Assembly: GCA_963791595.1 (NCBI GenBank)
Contig: CAWBTF010000009.1
Location: forward strand, 124,001-188,000
Source: JAEMQF01 sp963791595
GTDB taxonomy: Bacteria; Pseudomonadota; Gammaproteobacteria; Burkholderiales; Burkholderiaceae_C
Direction: 5' to 3'
DNA: 64,000 nt
In this document: positions 30,026-38,630 of the stretch, piece after piece
How positions within the stretch are numbered: the first letter of the stretch is position 1
Layout: each line of letters begins with the position of its first letter
Made by a program: the position numbers and the translations under genes
Notes under the pieces: generated by a model
The model's input: the letters and a program-made list of their open reading frames with translations, nothing else
What the model was told of the DNA's origin: nothing
Databases searched by the model: none

Positions 30026-30633
30026 GACTTCGCTCCTTGCTGTGCCAGCTTGGCCGCGGCGGCCGCTTTGGCGGCGTGTTCTTTCAGGATCTGCGTCTCC
30101 AGTTCCTCGACGTCGTGCAGGCGCTCGGGCCACTGGCCTTCACGCAGGCAGACGACGCAGCGCAGCACCTCGGCAAAACCCTGAATGGCGATCAGCAGCG
30201 CGCCCACGCAGATCATCATCTTCAGCGGCCAGATCGGCATGCCCGCGGGGCTGTTCACGCTGACTTCGCGAATGCGCAGCGACTCGATACCGTACGCCGA
30301 GCCCGCCACCACCAGGGCCAGGATGCCGGGGAAAAAGAAGATGACGTAGAGCAGCAGCTCCACTTTGGCCTGGGTCGGCTCCGACCACTTGCGGTAGAAC
30401 ATGTCGGCGCGCACATGGCCGCCGCGCGACAAGGTGTAGGCGCCGGCCATGTAGAACACCCCACCGTACATCATGTAGCTCAGATCGAAGGCCCAGCTCG
30501 TCGGGTCGTTCAGCACGTAGCGCACGAACACTTCCCAGCAAGTGCCCAGGGTCAGGATCACGATGCACCACGCGAACGCGTGGCCCACGGTTTTGCTGAG
30601 TTGGTCGATGGAATAGATCAGGCGGTTCACCAT
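30022..30633 (-). CDS. dctQ: TRAP transporter small permease DctQ (intact)
   Basis: 203 aa with four helices: FAWCIVILTLGTCWEVFVRY, LSYMMYGGVFYMAGAYTLSR, ELLLYVIFFFPGILALVVAG and MMICVGALLIAIQGFAEVLR. The motif GGHVRADMFY is the family signature after helix two. A long alanine-rich charged tail (KEHAAKAAAAAKLAQQ) extends into the cytoplasm. It overlaps dctM by four bases and sits 76 bases after the dctP stop, with a hairpin between. Confidence 0.92.
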   Translation of the reverse strand: MVNRLIYSIDQLSKTVGHAFAWCIVILTLGTCWEVFVRYVLNDPTSWAFDLSYMMYGGVFYMAGAYTLSRGGHVRADMFYRKWSEPTQAKVELLLYVIFFFPGILALVVAGSAYGIESLRIREVSVNSPAGMPIWPLKMMICVGALLIAIQGFAEVLRCVVCLREGQWPERLHDVEELETQILKEHAAKAAAAAKLAQQGAKS

Positions 30634-30655
30634 GGACTTGCCCTGAACGAATGAG

Positions 30656-30688
30656 AAGAAAAAGGGGCGGGGTTCACGACCCGCCCCC
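30656..30688 (-). terminator. Hairpin terminator or attenuator between dctP and dctQ
   Basis: On the coding (minus) strand an 8-base inverted repeat, GGGGCGGG at 30664-30671 and CCCGCCCC at 30680-30687, with an 8-base loop, is followed by five T residues. Such a site would let dctP be made in excess over the membrane subunits, a common pattern for binding proteins. Confidence 0.8.
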
Positions 30689-30708
30689 TGCCGACCTGTC
30701 CTGTGCGC

Positions 30709-31857
30709 TCAGGCAGTAGGCAGCTTGGTGTTGAACACGTGCTCGTAGCCGAGCGCGTAATCGGCTTCGTTAACGAACATGTAGTAGGCAACCCGCTTGG
30801 CCCAGGCCCGCTGCGACTCGACGACTCTCTTGAAGAAGGGATCTTCGTCCGACAGCCTCTTCGTCAGCACATCCCAGGCCTTGAGCTGCTCGACGAACAC
30901 GCCCTTGGGGGTACGCAGCACGTTGACCTTGTGTTTGTCTTTCAGATCCTGCAGGTCGCGCGAGTAGTTGTCCATCGCGGTCCACCAGTTCGACGAACTG
31001 GCGGCCTCGGCGGAGTACTGGAGAATTGCCTGCAGGTCCTTCGGCAACGAGTTCCACTTGTTCTTGTTGATCGTGATCTCGAAGAACTCCATGGCCTGGT
31101 GGTAGCTGCCCATCATGTAGTTCTTGATCACGTCCTGCGCGCCGAAACGCATGTCCGAGGTGGGGTTGTTGAACTCGAACGCGTCGATCACGCCTTTTTC
31201 CAGCGCCGGGATGATCTCGCCGCCCGGAAGCTGGGTGACCTTGGCGCCCATTTCCTGAAACAGGTCGGCCGCCAAGCCGACGGTGCGGTACTTCAGGCCC
31301 TTCAGTTCACTCGCATTGGTGATCGGTTTCTTGAACCAGCCCAGCGGTTGGGTCGGCATCGGCATGACGAAGAAGCCAACCACGTTGAGGTTCAGCTTGC
31401 CAAGCAGTTCGTTGTACAGCGCCAGACCGCCGCCACGATAAATCCACGCCAAGGTCTGCGGCGCGTCGCAGCCGTTGATCGGGCCCGAGCCGAACAGGGA
31501 AGCGACCTTGCTCTTGCCGTACCAGTACACCGGGACGGTATGCCCGGCGTCGAGCACGCCCTTGGCCACAGCGTCCATCACTTCGAAGGGTTTGACGACC
31601 GCGCCTGCCACCAGGTAGTCGATGCGCAAGCGGCCACCGGCCATCTCGTTGACGCGTTTCACGTATTCCTCGGCCATCTCGTTGAAGATGTCCTTCGCGC
31701 CCCACGAGCCCTGCATCTTGATCACGATGGGTGACTGCGCGACTGAAATCATCGGCGTGGCCATGGCGGCCACACCGGCGGCGCCTGCCGCAGCGGAGCC
31801 GAGGAATTTGCGGCGCGCGGGTTGTGACCCGGCGGTAAGGGCGGTCGTATCGGTCAT
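30709..31857 (-). CDS. dctP: TRAP transporter substrate-binding protein DctP (intact, Tat-exported)
   Basis: 382 aa. Twin-arginine signal PARRKFLGSAAAGAAGVAA ending ISVAQ. The mature part begins SPIVIKMQGSWGAKDIFNEMA, and later has GLKYRTVGLAADLFQEMGAKV and GGEIIPALEKGVIDAFEFNN, with the conserved arginine of the TRAP ligand salt bridge likely in KYRTVG. The Tat signal and sequence place it in the mannitol/chloroaromatic-compound branch. The 226-base gap upstream holds the promoter for this operon and for the divergent MBL gene. Confidence 0.94.
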   Translation of the reverse strand: MTDTTALTAGSQPARRKFLGSAAAGAAGVAAMATPMISVAQSPIVIKMQGSWGAKDIFNEMAEEYVKRVNEMAGGRLRIDYLVAGAVVKPFEVMDAVAKGVLDAGHTVPVYWYGKSKVASLFGSGPINGCDAPQTLAWIYRGGGLALYNELLGKLNLNVVGFFVMPMPTQPLGWFKKPITNASELKGLKYRTVGLAADLFQEMGAKVTQLPGGEIIPALEKGVIDAFEFNNPTSDMRFGAQDVIKNYMMGSYHQAMEFFEITINKNKWNSLPKDLQAILQYSAEAASSSNWWTAMDNYSRDLQDLKDKHKVNVLRTPKGVFVEQLKAWDVLTKRLSDEDPFFKRVVESQRAWAKRVAYYMFVNEADYALGYEHVFNTKLPTA

Positions 31858-32083
31858 TGGAAGAGTCTCCTTGAAGCCACTGTGGCAACTGGGCCGGTGA
31901 ACGGTGTCGACCGTTCGCTAGCAAGAACTGACGCGCGAACCCACAGGCGAAACGCACGTCTCCATCAGGGGTGCACCATAACAAAACCGCCCAGCCTCGC
32001 CCCTGGGAGTAACCCGCGCCCGTTGCGGCACGTGGCGCCGCGCGGCGCCACGCGCCGCGACAGCCTGCCTTACAGTGGGCTTC

Positions 32084-33028
32084 ATGGCACTCGTGCACGC
32101 CGGCCTGAAGGGCCTGACGATTCTGGAACGCGGCTGGCTGTCGTCGAACAATGTCCTGCTGCAAGGCAGTGGCGAAGACGCCACGTTGGTCGACACCGGT
32201 CACAGCCTGCACGCGGCGCAGACGGTGGCGCTGGTGCGCCATGCGTTGCACCGGGCCGGGCCGCCGCGGCGCCTGGTGCGCTTGCTCAACACCCACCTGC
32301 ACTCCGACCACTGTGGCGGCAACGCGTCGCTGCAGCGCGAATTCGGCGCCGAGCTGGTGATTCCGCCGGGCCTGTGGCAGGCGGTTCAGGCGTGGGACGA
32401 GCAGGCGCTGGGCTACGCGAGCATCGGCCAGCGTTGCGAGCGATTCGTGGCGCAGGGGCAGATTCGCCCCGGCCAGTCGCTTCAAATCGGCGCGCGGCGC
32501 TGGGAGGTGCTCGCGGCTGCCGGGCACGATCCGGACTCGGTGATCCTGTTCGACGCACAGGAAGGCGTGCTGATCTCGGCCGATGCGCTGTGGGAAAACG
32601 GCTACGGCATCGTGTTCCCCGAGCTCGCCGGCGAACCCGGGTTCGACGACGTGCAGCGCACGCTCGACTTGATCGAATCGCTGCCGGTCAGCCTGGTGAT
32701 CCCGGGCCACGGCGCGCCGTTCGGCGACTGCCCCGGCGCGCTGCGGCGCGCGCAGTCGCTGCTCGCGAAACAGCGCGCCGACCCGCGCCACCACTCGCGC
32801 CACGCCGTCAAGGTGCTGATCAAGTACCACCTGATGGAGGAACGTCGGCAAGCCTGGGACGAGCTCGACGCGTGGGTCAGCGCGCGGCCGACGTTCGTTC
32901 GCATTTTCGAGGAACAGGAAGCCGCCGCCGGCGCATCGATGCGTGGCTGGTGCGAAACCCTGGTGCACGAGCTGGTCGCGCGCGGTGTGTTGGCGGTTCG
33001 CGATGGCGTCGTGCATGACCTCGCTTGA
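32084..33028 (+). CDS. MBL-fold metallo-hydrolase
   Basis: Cytoplasmic metallo-beta-lactamase-fold hydrolase, 314 aa from the ATG at 32084 (a GTG three codons earlier is possible). Zinc ligands: NTHLHSDHCGG (His-x-His-x-Asp-His), AAGHDPDS, ISADALW and the final VIPGHGAPF. The carboxy third is helical (YHLMEERRQAWDELDAWV), resembling MBL proteins with a winged-helix tail of the LACTB2/beta-lactamase-like type. The substrate is unknown. It precedes the MoxR gene by 87 bases. Confidence 0.9.
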   Translation: MALVHAGLKGLTILERGWLSSNNVLLQGSGEDATLVDTGHSLHAAQTVALVRHALHRAGPPRRLVRLLNTHLHSDHCGGNASLQREFGAELVIPPGLWQAVQAWDEQALGYASIGQRCERFVAQGQIRPGQSLQIGARRWEVLAAAGHDPDSVILFDAQEGVLISADALWENGYGIVFPELAGEPGFDDVQRTLDLIESLPVSLVIPGHGAPFGDCPGALRRAQSLLAKQRADPRHHSRHAVKVLIKYHLMEERRQAWDELDAWVSARPTFVRIFEEQEAAAGASMRGWCETLVHELVARGVLAVRDGVVHDLA

Positions 33029-33115
33029 CGCAGCGGCGCGTCGGCGGACGCGAACGTTGAACCAGCGCCGGCGGCGACTTCCCCTGACCGAGAGCCGAGC
33101 GCGACAATCTGCACC

Positions 33116-34507
33116 ATGACGCCATCGACGCCCGATCAACCCGACCCGCAGCGCCTGCGCGCGCTGATCGCCTCGCTCGAAGCGGGCCTGCTCGAACGCG
33201 GCGCCGCGGTGCGCCTGGTGCTGCTCGCGGCGCTGGCCGGGGAGCATGTGCTGCTGATCGGCCCGCCCGGCACCGCGAAGAGCGAACTCGCGCGGCGCCT
33301 GCACCGGGCGTTCGACGGTGCGCGCTACTTTGAGCGCCTGCTGACGCGCTTTTCGACGCCTGAAGAGTTGTTCGGCCCGCTGTCGCTGAAGGCGCTCGAA
33401 GACGACCGCTACGAGCGCCTGACCGACGGCTACCTGCCCACCGCGAGCATCGCTTTTCTGGACGAAGTGTTCAAGGCGAACTCGGCGATCCTGAACGCGC
33501 TCTTGACCTTGCTCAATGAGCGCGAATTCGACAACGGCGCCGGGCGCACGCGCACGCCGCTGATCAGCGTGATCGGCGCGAGCAACGAGGTGCCGCTCGA
33601 AGAAGCGTTGATGGCGTTTTACGACCGGTTCCTGATCCGGGTTCCGGTCGGGCCGGTGAGCGACGCGGCGTTTTCGCAGTTGCTCGAACTCGGTTCGGCG
33701 CCACCATTGAGCGCACCGCGCCTGACACGGGCCGAGCTGAGCGCATGGCTCGTGCAGCGCGACAGCGTGGCGCTGCCTGCAGACGTGACCGGCCACCTGC
33801 ACGCGCTGCGCGAGCACCTGAAGAGCGCGCAGATGGCCACGTCGGACCGGCGCTGGCGCCAGCTCATCGGCCTGCTGCGCACGGCGGCGTTCACGCAGGG
33901 GCGCGAGCGCATCGAGCCGCTCGACCTCTGGCTCATGCCCTATGCGCTGGCGCCGCAGCCGGCGCAGGTGGCGGGGCTGCGCCAATGGTTCATCGAGCAT
34001 GTCGCGCAGGCCGCGCCGCAGGACGCGCTCTGGCTGACGCGCGCGGTCGAGGCGTTCGAAAAGCAGTTGGAGATCGAAGCGCGGGCACAGGCCGAAGATG
34101 GCCAGGACACGGCCGGTAAGCTGGCGCTGGCGCGCTCCATCGGCGGCGCCCAGGACAATGAGATGACGCGCCTGATGTCGGAGCAGTTGGAGGCGCATCT
34201 GCACAGGCGCTACAGCCGCGTCCACATTGAGGCCAGGGTTGCGCAGGTGGATGCCATCGCGGCCGGTGCGGCCGAGCACCGGCACGCATTGGGCGTGCAA
34301 GCCCAGCGGCTGCGCGACGCGCTGCACGGACAACTCTGGCTGCCGCCCGAGCTGACCGACGAGCTCATCGCCGGGTCGAACCTGACGCTGGCCCGGCTCG
34401 ACGCGCTGCTCGAGCGCTTGCATACGGCACGGCGCGGCTTCGGCGAGTTGCCGTTGGATGCGCAGGCCGAGGGCACCGCGCCCGAGCCGATCACAGTGGC
34501 TGCCTGA
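33116..34507 (+). CDS. MoxR-family AAA+ ATPase (RavA-like)
   Basis: 463 aa chaperone-like AAA+ ATPase. Walker A GPPGTAKSE, Walker B SIAFLDEVFKANSAILNALL, sensor region ISVIGASNEVP, and the RavA-type block RFSTPEELFGPLSLKALEDD. The carboxy half carries the lid (TSDRRWRQLIGLLRTAAFTQG), which is diagnostic for the RavA group. It works with the VWA protein encoded 78 bases downstream, as RavA does with ViaA, usually acting on the assembly of respiratory or metal-containing complexes. The partner substrate here is unknown. Confidence 0.92.
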   Translation: MTPSTPDQPDPQRLRALIASLEAGLLERGAAVRLVLLAALAGEHVLLIGPPGTAKSELARRLHRAFDGARYFERLLTRFSTPEELFGPLSLKALEDDRYERLTDGYLPTASIAFLDEVFKANSAILNALLTLLNEREFDNGAGRTRTPLISVIGASNEVPLEEALMAFYDRFLIRVPVGPVSDAAFSQLLELGSAPPLSAPRLTRAELSAWLVQRDSVALPADVTGHLHALREHLKSAQMATSDRRWRQLIGLLRTAAFTQGRERIEPLDLWLMPYALAPQPAQVAGLRQWFIEHVAQAAPQDALWLTRAVEAFEKQLEIEARAQAEDGQDTAGKLALARSIGGAQDNEMTRLMSEQLEAHLHRRYSRVHIEARVAQVDAIAAGAAEHRHALGVQAQRLRDALHGQLWLPPELTDELIAGSNLTLARLDALLERLHTARRGFGELPLDAQAEGTAPEPITVAA

Positions 34508-34585
34508 CAGCCCGGCCCTCGCCCAAGCCGAGACTCCAGCCGCTGATTCACCGACCCGGCCGCGCCGCATTCGCCAGCCGCATCG

Positions 34586-36073
34586 ATGCGCGACCTCGAC
34601 ACACCGTATCACCAACTCGAAGCGCTGCCGCGCGAGCTGTGGCTCGGCGGCATGGTGTGTTCGGCCGGTGCCACCGCGTCGCGGCTGGCGCATCTGCGCG
34701 CCTGGTTGGCGGCGCTGCGCGAAGGCCGCTTGCCCGACGCGCAATGTGACTTCGGCGACGCCGCCGCGCTGTGCCCGATGCGCGAGGCGATCGGTGAACT
34801 CGGCCTGCCCGAACTGTGCCGCGCCGCGCCCACGCTCGCGCTGCAAGTGCTGCGCACGCTGCTGTGGCACCTGGACCGCATCGTCGACCTGCAGCCGCCA
34901 TTGGATCGGGCGGCAGCGATCGCCGCGGCAGCGACCGCGTTTCGCGCCGAATGGTCCGAGCAACAGGCCGATTGGGAACAGCTGCTCGCCCTGTTGCAAA
35001 CCCTGGGCGACGTGGCGGCGCTGAGCCACGATCAGCTGCGCGGCTTGCTGCGCTCGCGCGAATGGCGCGAGGCGCAGCGCATCGCGGCGTTGTTGACGCA
35101 CTTGCAGCCGTTGGCCGAGTTGATCCGGCGCCTGGGCCGCACCGAACATCACCCGAGTTCCCCGCCCGCGGCGACCACGCGCGCGGTGCCGGAGCGCATC
35201 GAGATGCCGCAACGCGAACGCGAAACGCGCCTGCCCGACGCGCCCGGCGAGCTGAAGGGGATACGCCACTCCGACCGCATCGAACGGCTGCTCGGCAGCG
35301 AGGCGGCGCAGATCCGGCACCCGGTGCTGCACAAGCTGTGGCGCGCGCGCCTCGCGGAAAGCCGCTTGCTCACTTATGAGAGCGAAGCGGTGCTGCTGGA
35401 ACGCGTGCCCGACCCCGACGCGCCGGCGCCGCGCGCTGCACAGGACACGCCGCAAGCGCTCGAACACGGGCCGATGATCCTGTGCGTCGACACCTCGGGC
35501 TCGATGCGCGGCGCGCCGGAGAACATCGCCAAGGCGGCGGTGCTGGAGGCGCTGCGCACGGCGCACTGCGAGCGCCGCGGCTGCAAGCTGATCGCGTTCG
35601 GCGGGCCGGGCGAATTGCTGGAACGCGACCTGGTCACGTCGCACGACGGAAGTGACGGGCTTGGCGGCCTGAACGCGCTGCTCGAACTGATGGGCCAGGG
35701 TTTCGACGGTGGCACCGACGTGCAGACGCCGATCGAACGCGCGATCGAACTCGTGCACAAGCAAGCCTGGCGCAGCGCCGACCTGCTGATCGTCAGCGAC
35801 GGCGAATTCGGCTGCACCGGCGCGACCCTTGCGCGGCTCGACGCGGCGCGGCAGGAACTGGGCCTGCGCGTGCAGGGCATCCTCGTCGGCGACCGCGAGA
35901 CGATGGGCCTGCTGGAGGTCTGCGACGGAATCTTCTGGCTGCGCGACTGGCGCCGTTTCGAGGGCGAGACGCCGCAGCGCGAAGGATTTGTGCCGGTGCA
36001 CACGGCGAGCCTGACCGCCTTGTACTTCCCCAACGCCTTGAGCCCACGCGCGGCTCGCCACGTGCAGCGCTGA
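34586..36073 (+). CDS. VWA domain protein (ViaA-like partner of MoxR ATPase)
   Basis: 495 aa. The amino half is helical with no clear motif. The von Willebrand A domain spans about 300-470, with a complete MIDAS: CVDTSGSMRG (Asp-x-Ser-x-Ser), DGGTDVQTP (Thr) and LIVSDGEFGC (Asp). The end includes GILVGDRETMGLLEVCDGIF. This architecture, directly after a RavA-like ATPase, is that of ViaA. No signal peptide or membrane anchor is present, so it is cytoplasmic. Confidence 0.9.
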   Translation: MRDLDTPYHQLEALPRELWLGGMVCSAGATASRLAHLRAWLAALREGRLPDAQCDFGDAAALCPMREAIGELGLPELCRAAPTLALQVLRTLLWHLDRIVDLQPPLDRAAAIAAAATAFRAEWSEQQADWEQLLALLQTLGDVAALSHDQLRGLLRSREWREAQRIAALLTHLQPLAELIRRLGRTEHHPSSPPAATTRAVPERIEMPQRERETRLPDAPGELKGIRHSDRIERLLGSEAAQIRHPVLHKLWRARLAESRLLTYESEAVLLERVPDPDAPAPRAAQDTPQALEHGPMILCVDTSGSMRGAPENIAKAAVLEALRTAHCERRGCKLIAFGGPGELLERDLVTSHDGSDGLGGLNALLELMGQGFDGGTDVQTPIERAIELVHKQAWRSADLLIVSDGEFGCTGATLARLDAARQELGLRVQGILVGDRETMGLLEVCDGIFWLRDWRRFEGETPQREGFVPVHTASLTALYFPNALSPRAARHVQR

Positions 36074-36306
36074 CGCGCTGGGCCTGACGCGGAGCGCGCG
36101 CCGGCCCCACCTGCCTCGCCCGCCGCTCTGGGTTTCTCGGGTGCGTGCGCCGGCATTCCACTCTGTCGCGTGATTGCGCAGCCTGTCCCTGCCGGCCTGC
36201 GGCGCGTCGCGAGGCGGTTCCCAGTAAAGCGGCCAGACCGTACAGTCCGGCCCATTGCTGCGGTTGTCGTTTCACGCAGCGCCCGTTTCAAAGTCACCGG
36301 CTCCTC

Positions 36307-37729
36307 ATGTCCACTGCATCACCCGCCCCATCGTCGCGCTGGAACCACCTGACCGCCGCGCTCGCGCGTGGCTTCCATGCCTATGCGAACTGGCTCGTCG
36401 CGATCAGCTGGAAGCGCTTCATCGTGCTGTCGATCCTGCTGCTGATCGTCACGGGGATCCTGAGCGAACTGCCACCGTTCAGCTGGACGATCAGCCAATC
36501 CGTGAGCGAGCCGCCGCACACCGTGACGATCGAGCGCTCGTCGCGCTCGGGCGACAAGCCGGCGCCCAAGGGCGAAGGCGCGAAGTCGAAGGGCGGCGGC
36601 GACGTGGACGTCGACATCAGCATCGGCCGCGACGGCGTGCGCATCACCCATGGGCGCGCGAAGAAGGCCGAGGCGACGGCGAGCGCTGCGGCCGCGGCAT
36701 CGTCGCCGGCCGAGCGCCTGGAGGCCGCGAAGGCCGCCGCTTCGGCGGCGCTGGAAGACATCCACATCAAGCTGCCGCCCGGGCCCGTGGCCGACGCGGT
36801 GAAAGGGGCGATCGACGAAGCGCGTCGCGAAATCGACGCCGCGATCGAAGAGGCGCGCCAGGAGGCCGAAGACGCGGTGGTGGCCGGCGAAGCCGGCAAG
36901 GCGAGCGGCGAACACGTGGTCGTGAAGCGCCCGCGCGTGCGCAAGGTCAGCCTGGGCGACTTTCTGCCCAACCTCGCGATGCTGTGGGTCGTCGCATCGA
37001 TCATGATCAAGATCACCTACAAGGGGCGCATCCAGGCCGAAGTGAAGGCGGCGCAGGCGACCGAGACCGCGGAGTCCGAGTCGCTGAAGCGGCAGGTCGC
37101 CGAGGCGCGCATGGCGGCGCTGCAAGCTCAGGTCGAGCCGCACTTCCTGTTCAATACGCTGGCGTCGATCGACCACTTGATCGAGACCGACCCGCCGCGC
37201 GCCTCGACGATGCAGAAGAACCTGATCACCTACCTGCGCGCCACGCTGCACAAGATGCGCGAGAGCACCACCACGCTCGGCCGCGAGGCCGACTTGATCA
37301 CCGCGTACCTGGAAATCCTGAAAGTGCGCATGGAAGAGCGCTTGAGCGTGAAGATCGACGTGCCCATCGGGTCTGCGCTCGGCGAGCTTTCCGCCGATGA
37401 TGCTGCAGTCGCTGGTGGAAAACGCCATCAAGCATGGGCTGGAGCCGAGCAGCGAACCCGCGAGCCTGAGCGTGCATGCGGAAGTCAACGATGGCGAGCT
37501 GCGCGTGTCGGTGGCCGACACGGGCGTGGGATTCGATGCGAACAACCGCGCGACGCGCGGCACCGGTCTCGGACTGGCGAACATCCGCGAGCGGCTCGAG
37601 TTGCTGTACGGCAGCGCCGGGCGCCTGGAGGTCGAAGCCAATCAACCCCGGGGCACGCGCGTGACGCTGACCATTCCCTACGTGGCGATGGCGCCGCGCA
37701 CCGAGCCAGCCGCTACGATGGCAGCATGA
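36307..37729 (+). CDS. LytS-type sensor histidine kinase (one 1-base frameshift)
   Basis: Membrane histidine kinase of the His_kinase (PF06580) class. Helix one is at about 36-53 (RFIVLSILLLIVTGIL) and helix two at about 222-237. Between them lies an unusual periplasmic segment of about 165 residues: Gly/Lys-rich, then DVDVDISIGRDGVRI, then Ala/Glu-rich helix. The phospho-acceptor His279 lies in QVEPHFLFNTLAS. The frame breaks near 37388 in GAGCTTTCC; removing one T restores GELPPMMLQSLVENAIKHG and the ATP-binding G boxes (DTGVGFDANN, GTGLGLANI). With that base removed it has 473 codons. Its stop overlaps the regulator start (ATGA). Confidence 0.88.
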
Positions 37730-38586
37730 GCATGGCCCCGCCCCTGCGCTGCGTGATCGCCGACGATGAGCGCCTGATGCGCGAGCAGCTGCGCGCGCGG
37801 CTCGCGGAGGTGTGGCCGGAGCTGGAAATCGTCGGCGAAGCAAAGAACGGCATGGAAGCGGTGCAGTTCACCGAGGCACAGCATCCGGACCTGGTGTTTC
37901 TCGACATCCGCATGCCGGGCATGACGGGCGTCGAAGCGGCTCGGAAGATCGCGCAACTGCCCACCGACGACGAATGCGCCGACGCCTGGCCAGGCTGCGA
38001 GATCGTCTTCATCACGGCGTACGACCAGTACGCCGTCGAGGCGTTCGAACAGGGCGTGGTCGACTATGTGCTCAAGCCCGCGCAGCGCGAGCGGCTCGCC
38101 GTGACGGTGGAGCGCATTCGCAAGCGCTTGGCGCAGCGTGCTGCGGGCACGGCGGGCGAAGGCAGCGCGGCATCGGCGAGCGCGGACGCGGCGCCGTCCG
38201 GCCAGTCGATGCAGAAGTTGCTGCAAAACCTGAGTGCGAAGCTCGATCCGAATTCGGCGCCACGCCTGCGCTGGGTGCAGGCGACGGTGGGCCAGACGAT
38301 TCAGATGATCCCGGTGGAAGACGTGCTGTTCTTCATCTCCGACGAGAAGTACACGCGCGTCCAGACCGCGACGCTGGAAGCGCTGATCCGCAAACCGATC
38401 AAGGAGCTGGTGGAAGAACTCGACGCCGACCTGTTCTGGCAGATCCACCGCTCCACCCTCGTGAACACGCGCGCGATCGCCGGCATCGGCCGCGACGCGC
38501 GTGGCCGCCAGCTGGTGAGCGTGAAGGGCCACACGGAAAAGCTCGAAGTGAGCCGCAGTTTCAGCGGCTTGTTCAAGGGCATGTAG
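37726..38586 (+). CDS. LytTR-family response regulator
   Basis: 286 aa. Amino-terminal receiver domain: CVIADDERLMREQL, phosphorylation Asp in DLVFLDIRMPGMTG, and VDYVLKPAQ with the conserved Lys. A receiver insertion (PTDDECADAWPGCE) precedes IVFITAYDQYAVEAF. The carboxy-terminal LytTR DNA-binding domain is seen as IPVEDVLFFISDEKYTRVQT, LFWQIHRSTLVNTRAI and KLEVSRSFSGLFKGM. It is coupled to the kinase upstream by a four-base overlap, so they form a two-component system. Targets cannot be read from the window. Confidence 0.93.
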   Translation: MSMAPPLRCVIADDERLMREQLRARLAEVWPELEIVGEAKNGMEAVQFTEAQHPDLVFLDIRMPGMTGVEAARKIAQLPTDDECADAWPGCEIVFITAYDQYAVEAFEQGVVDYVLKPAQRERLAVTVERIRKRLAQRAAGTAGEGSAASASADAAPSGQSMQKLLQNLSAKLDPNSAPRLRWVQATVGQTIQMIPVEDVLFFISDEKYTRVQTATLEALIRKPIKELVEELDADLFWQIHRSTLVNTRAIAGIGRDARGRQLVSVKGHTEKLEVSRSFSGLFKGM

Positions 38587-38630
38587 CGCCAGGGTCGGCG
38601 CGCCCTGCGCGCTCGCCGCGGGCCGAAGCG

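Noticed and set aside
31307..36061. A 1,584-codon open frame on the minus strand opposite the MBL, MoxR and VWA genes and running into dctP
   Set aside because: It is the mirror of real genes on the other strand. In very GC-rich DNA the opposite strand often stays open. Its product is Arg/Gln/His-rich with no domain.
37380..37400. Programmed ribosomal frameshift in the kinase gene
   Set aside because: GAGCTTTCC is not a known slippery heptamer, and the same kind of single-base insertion occurs in many unrelated genes here, so error is simpler.
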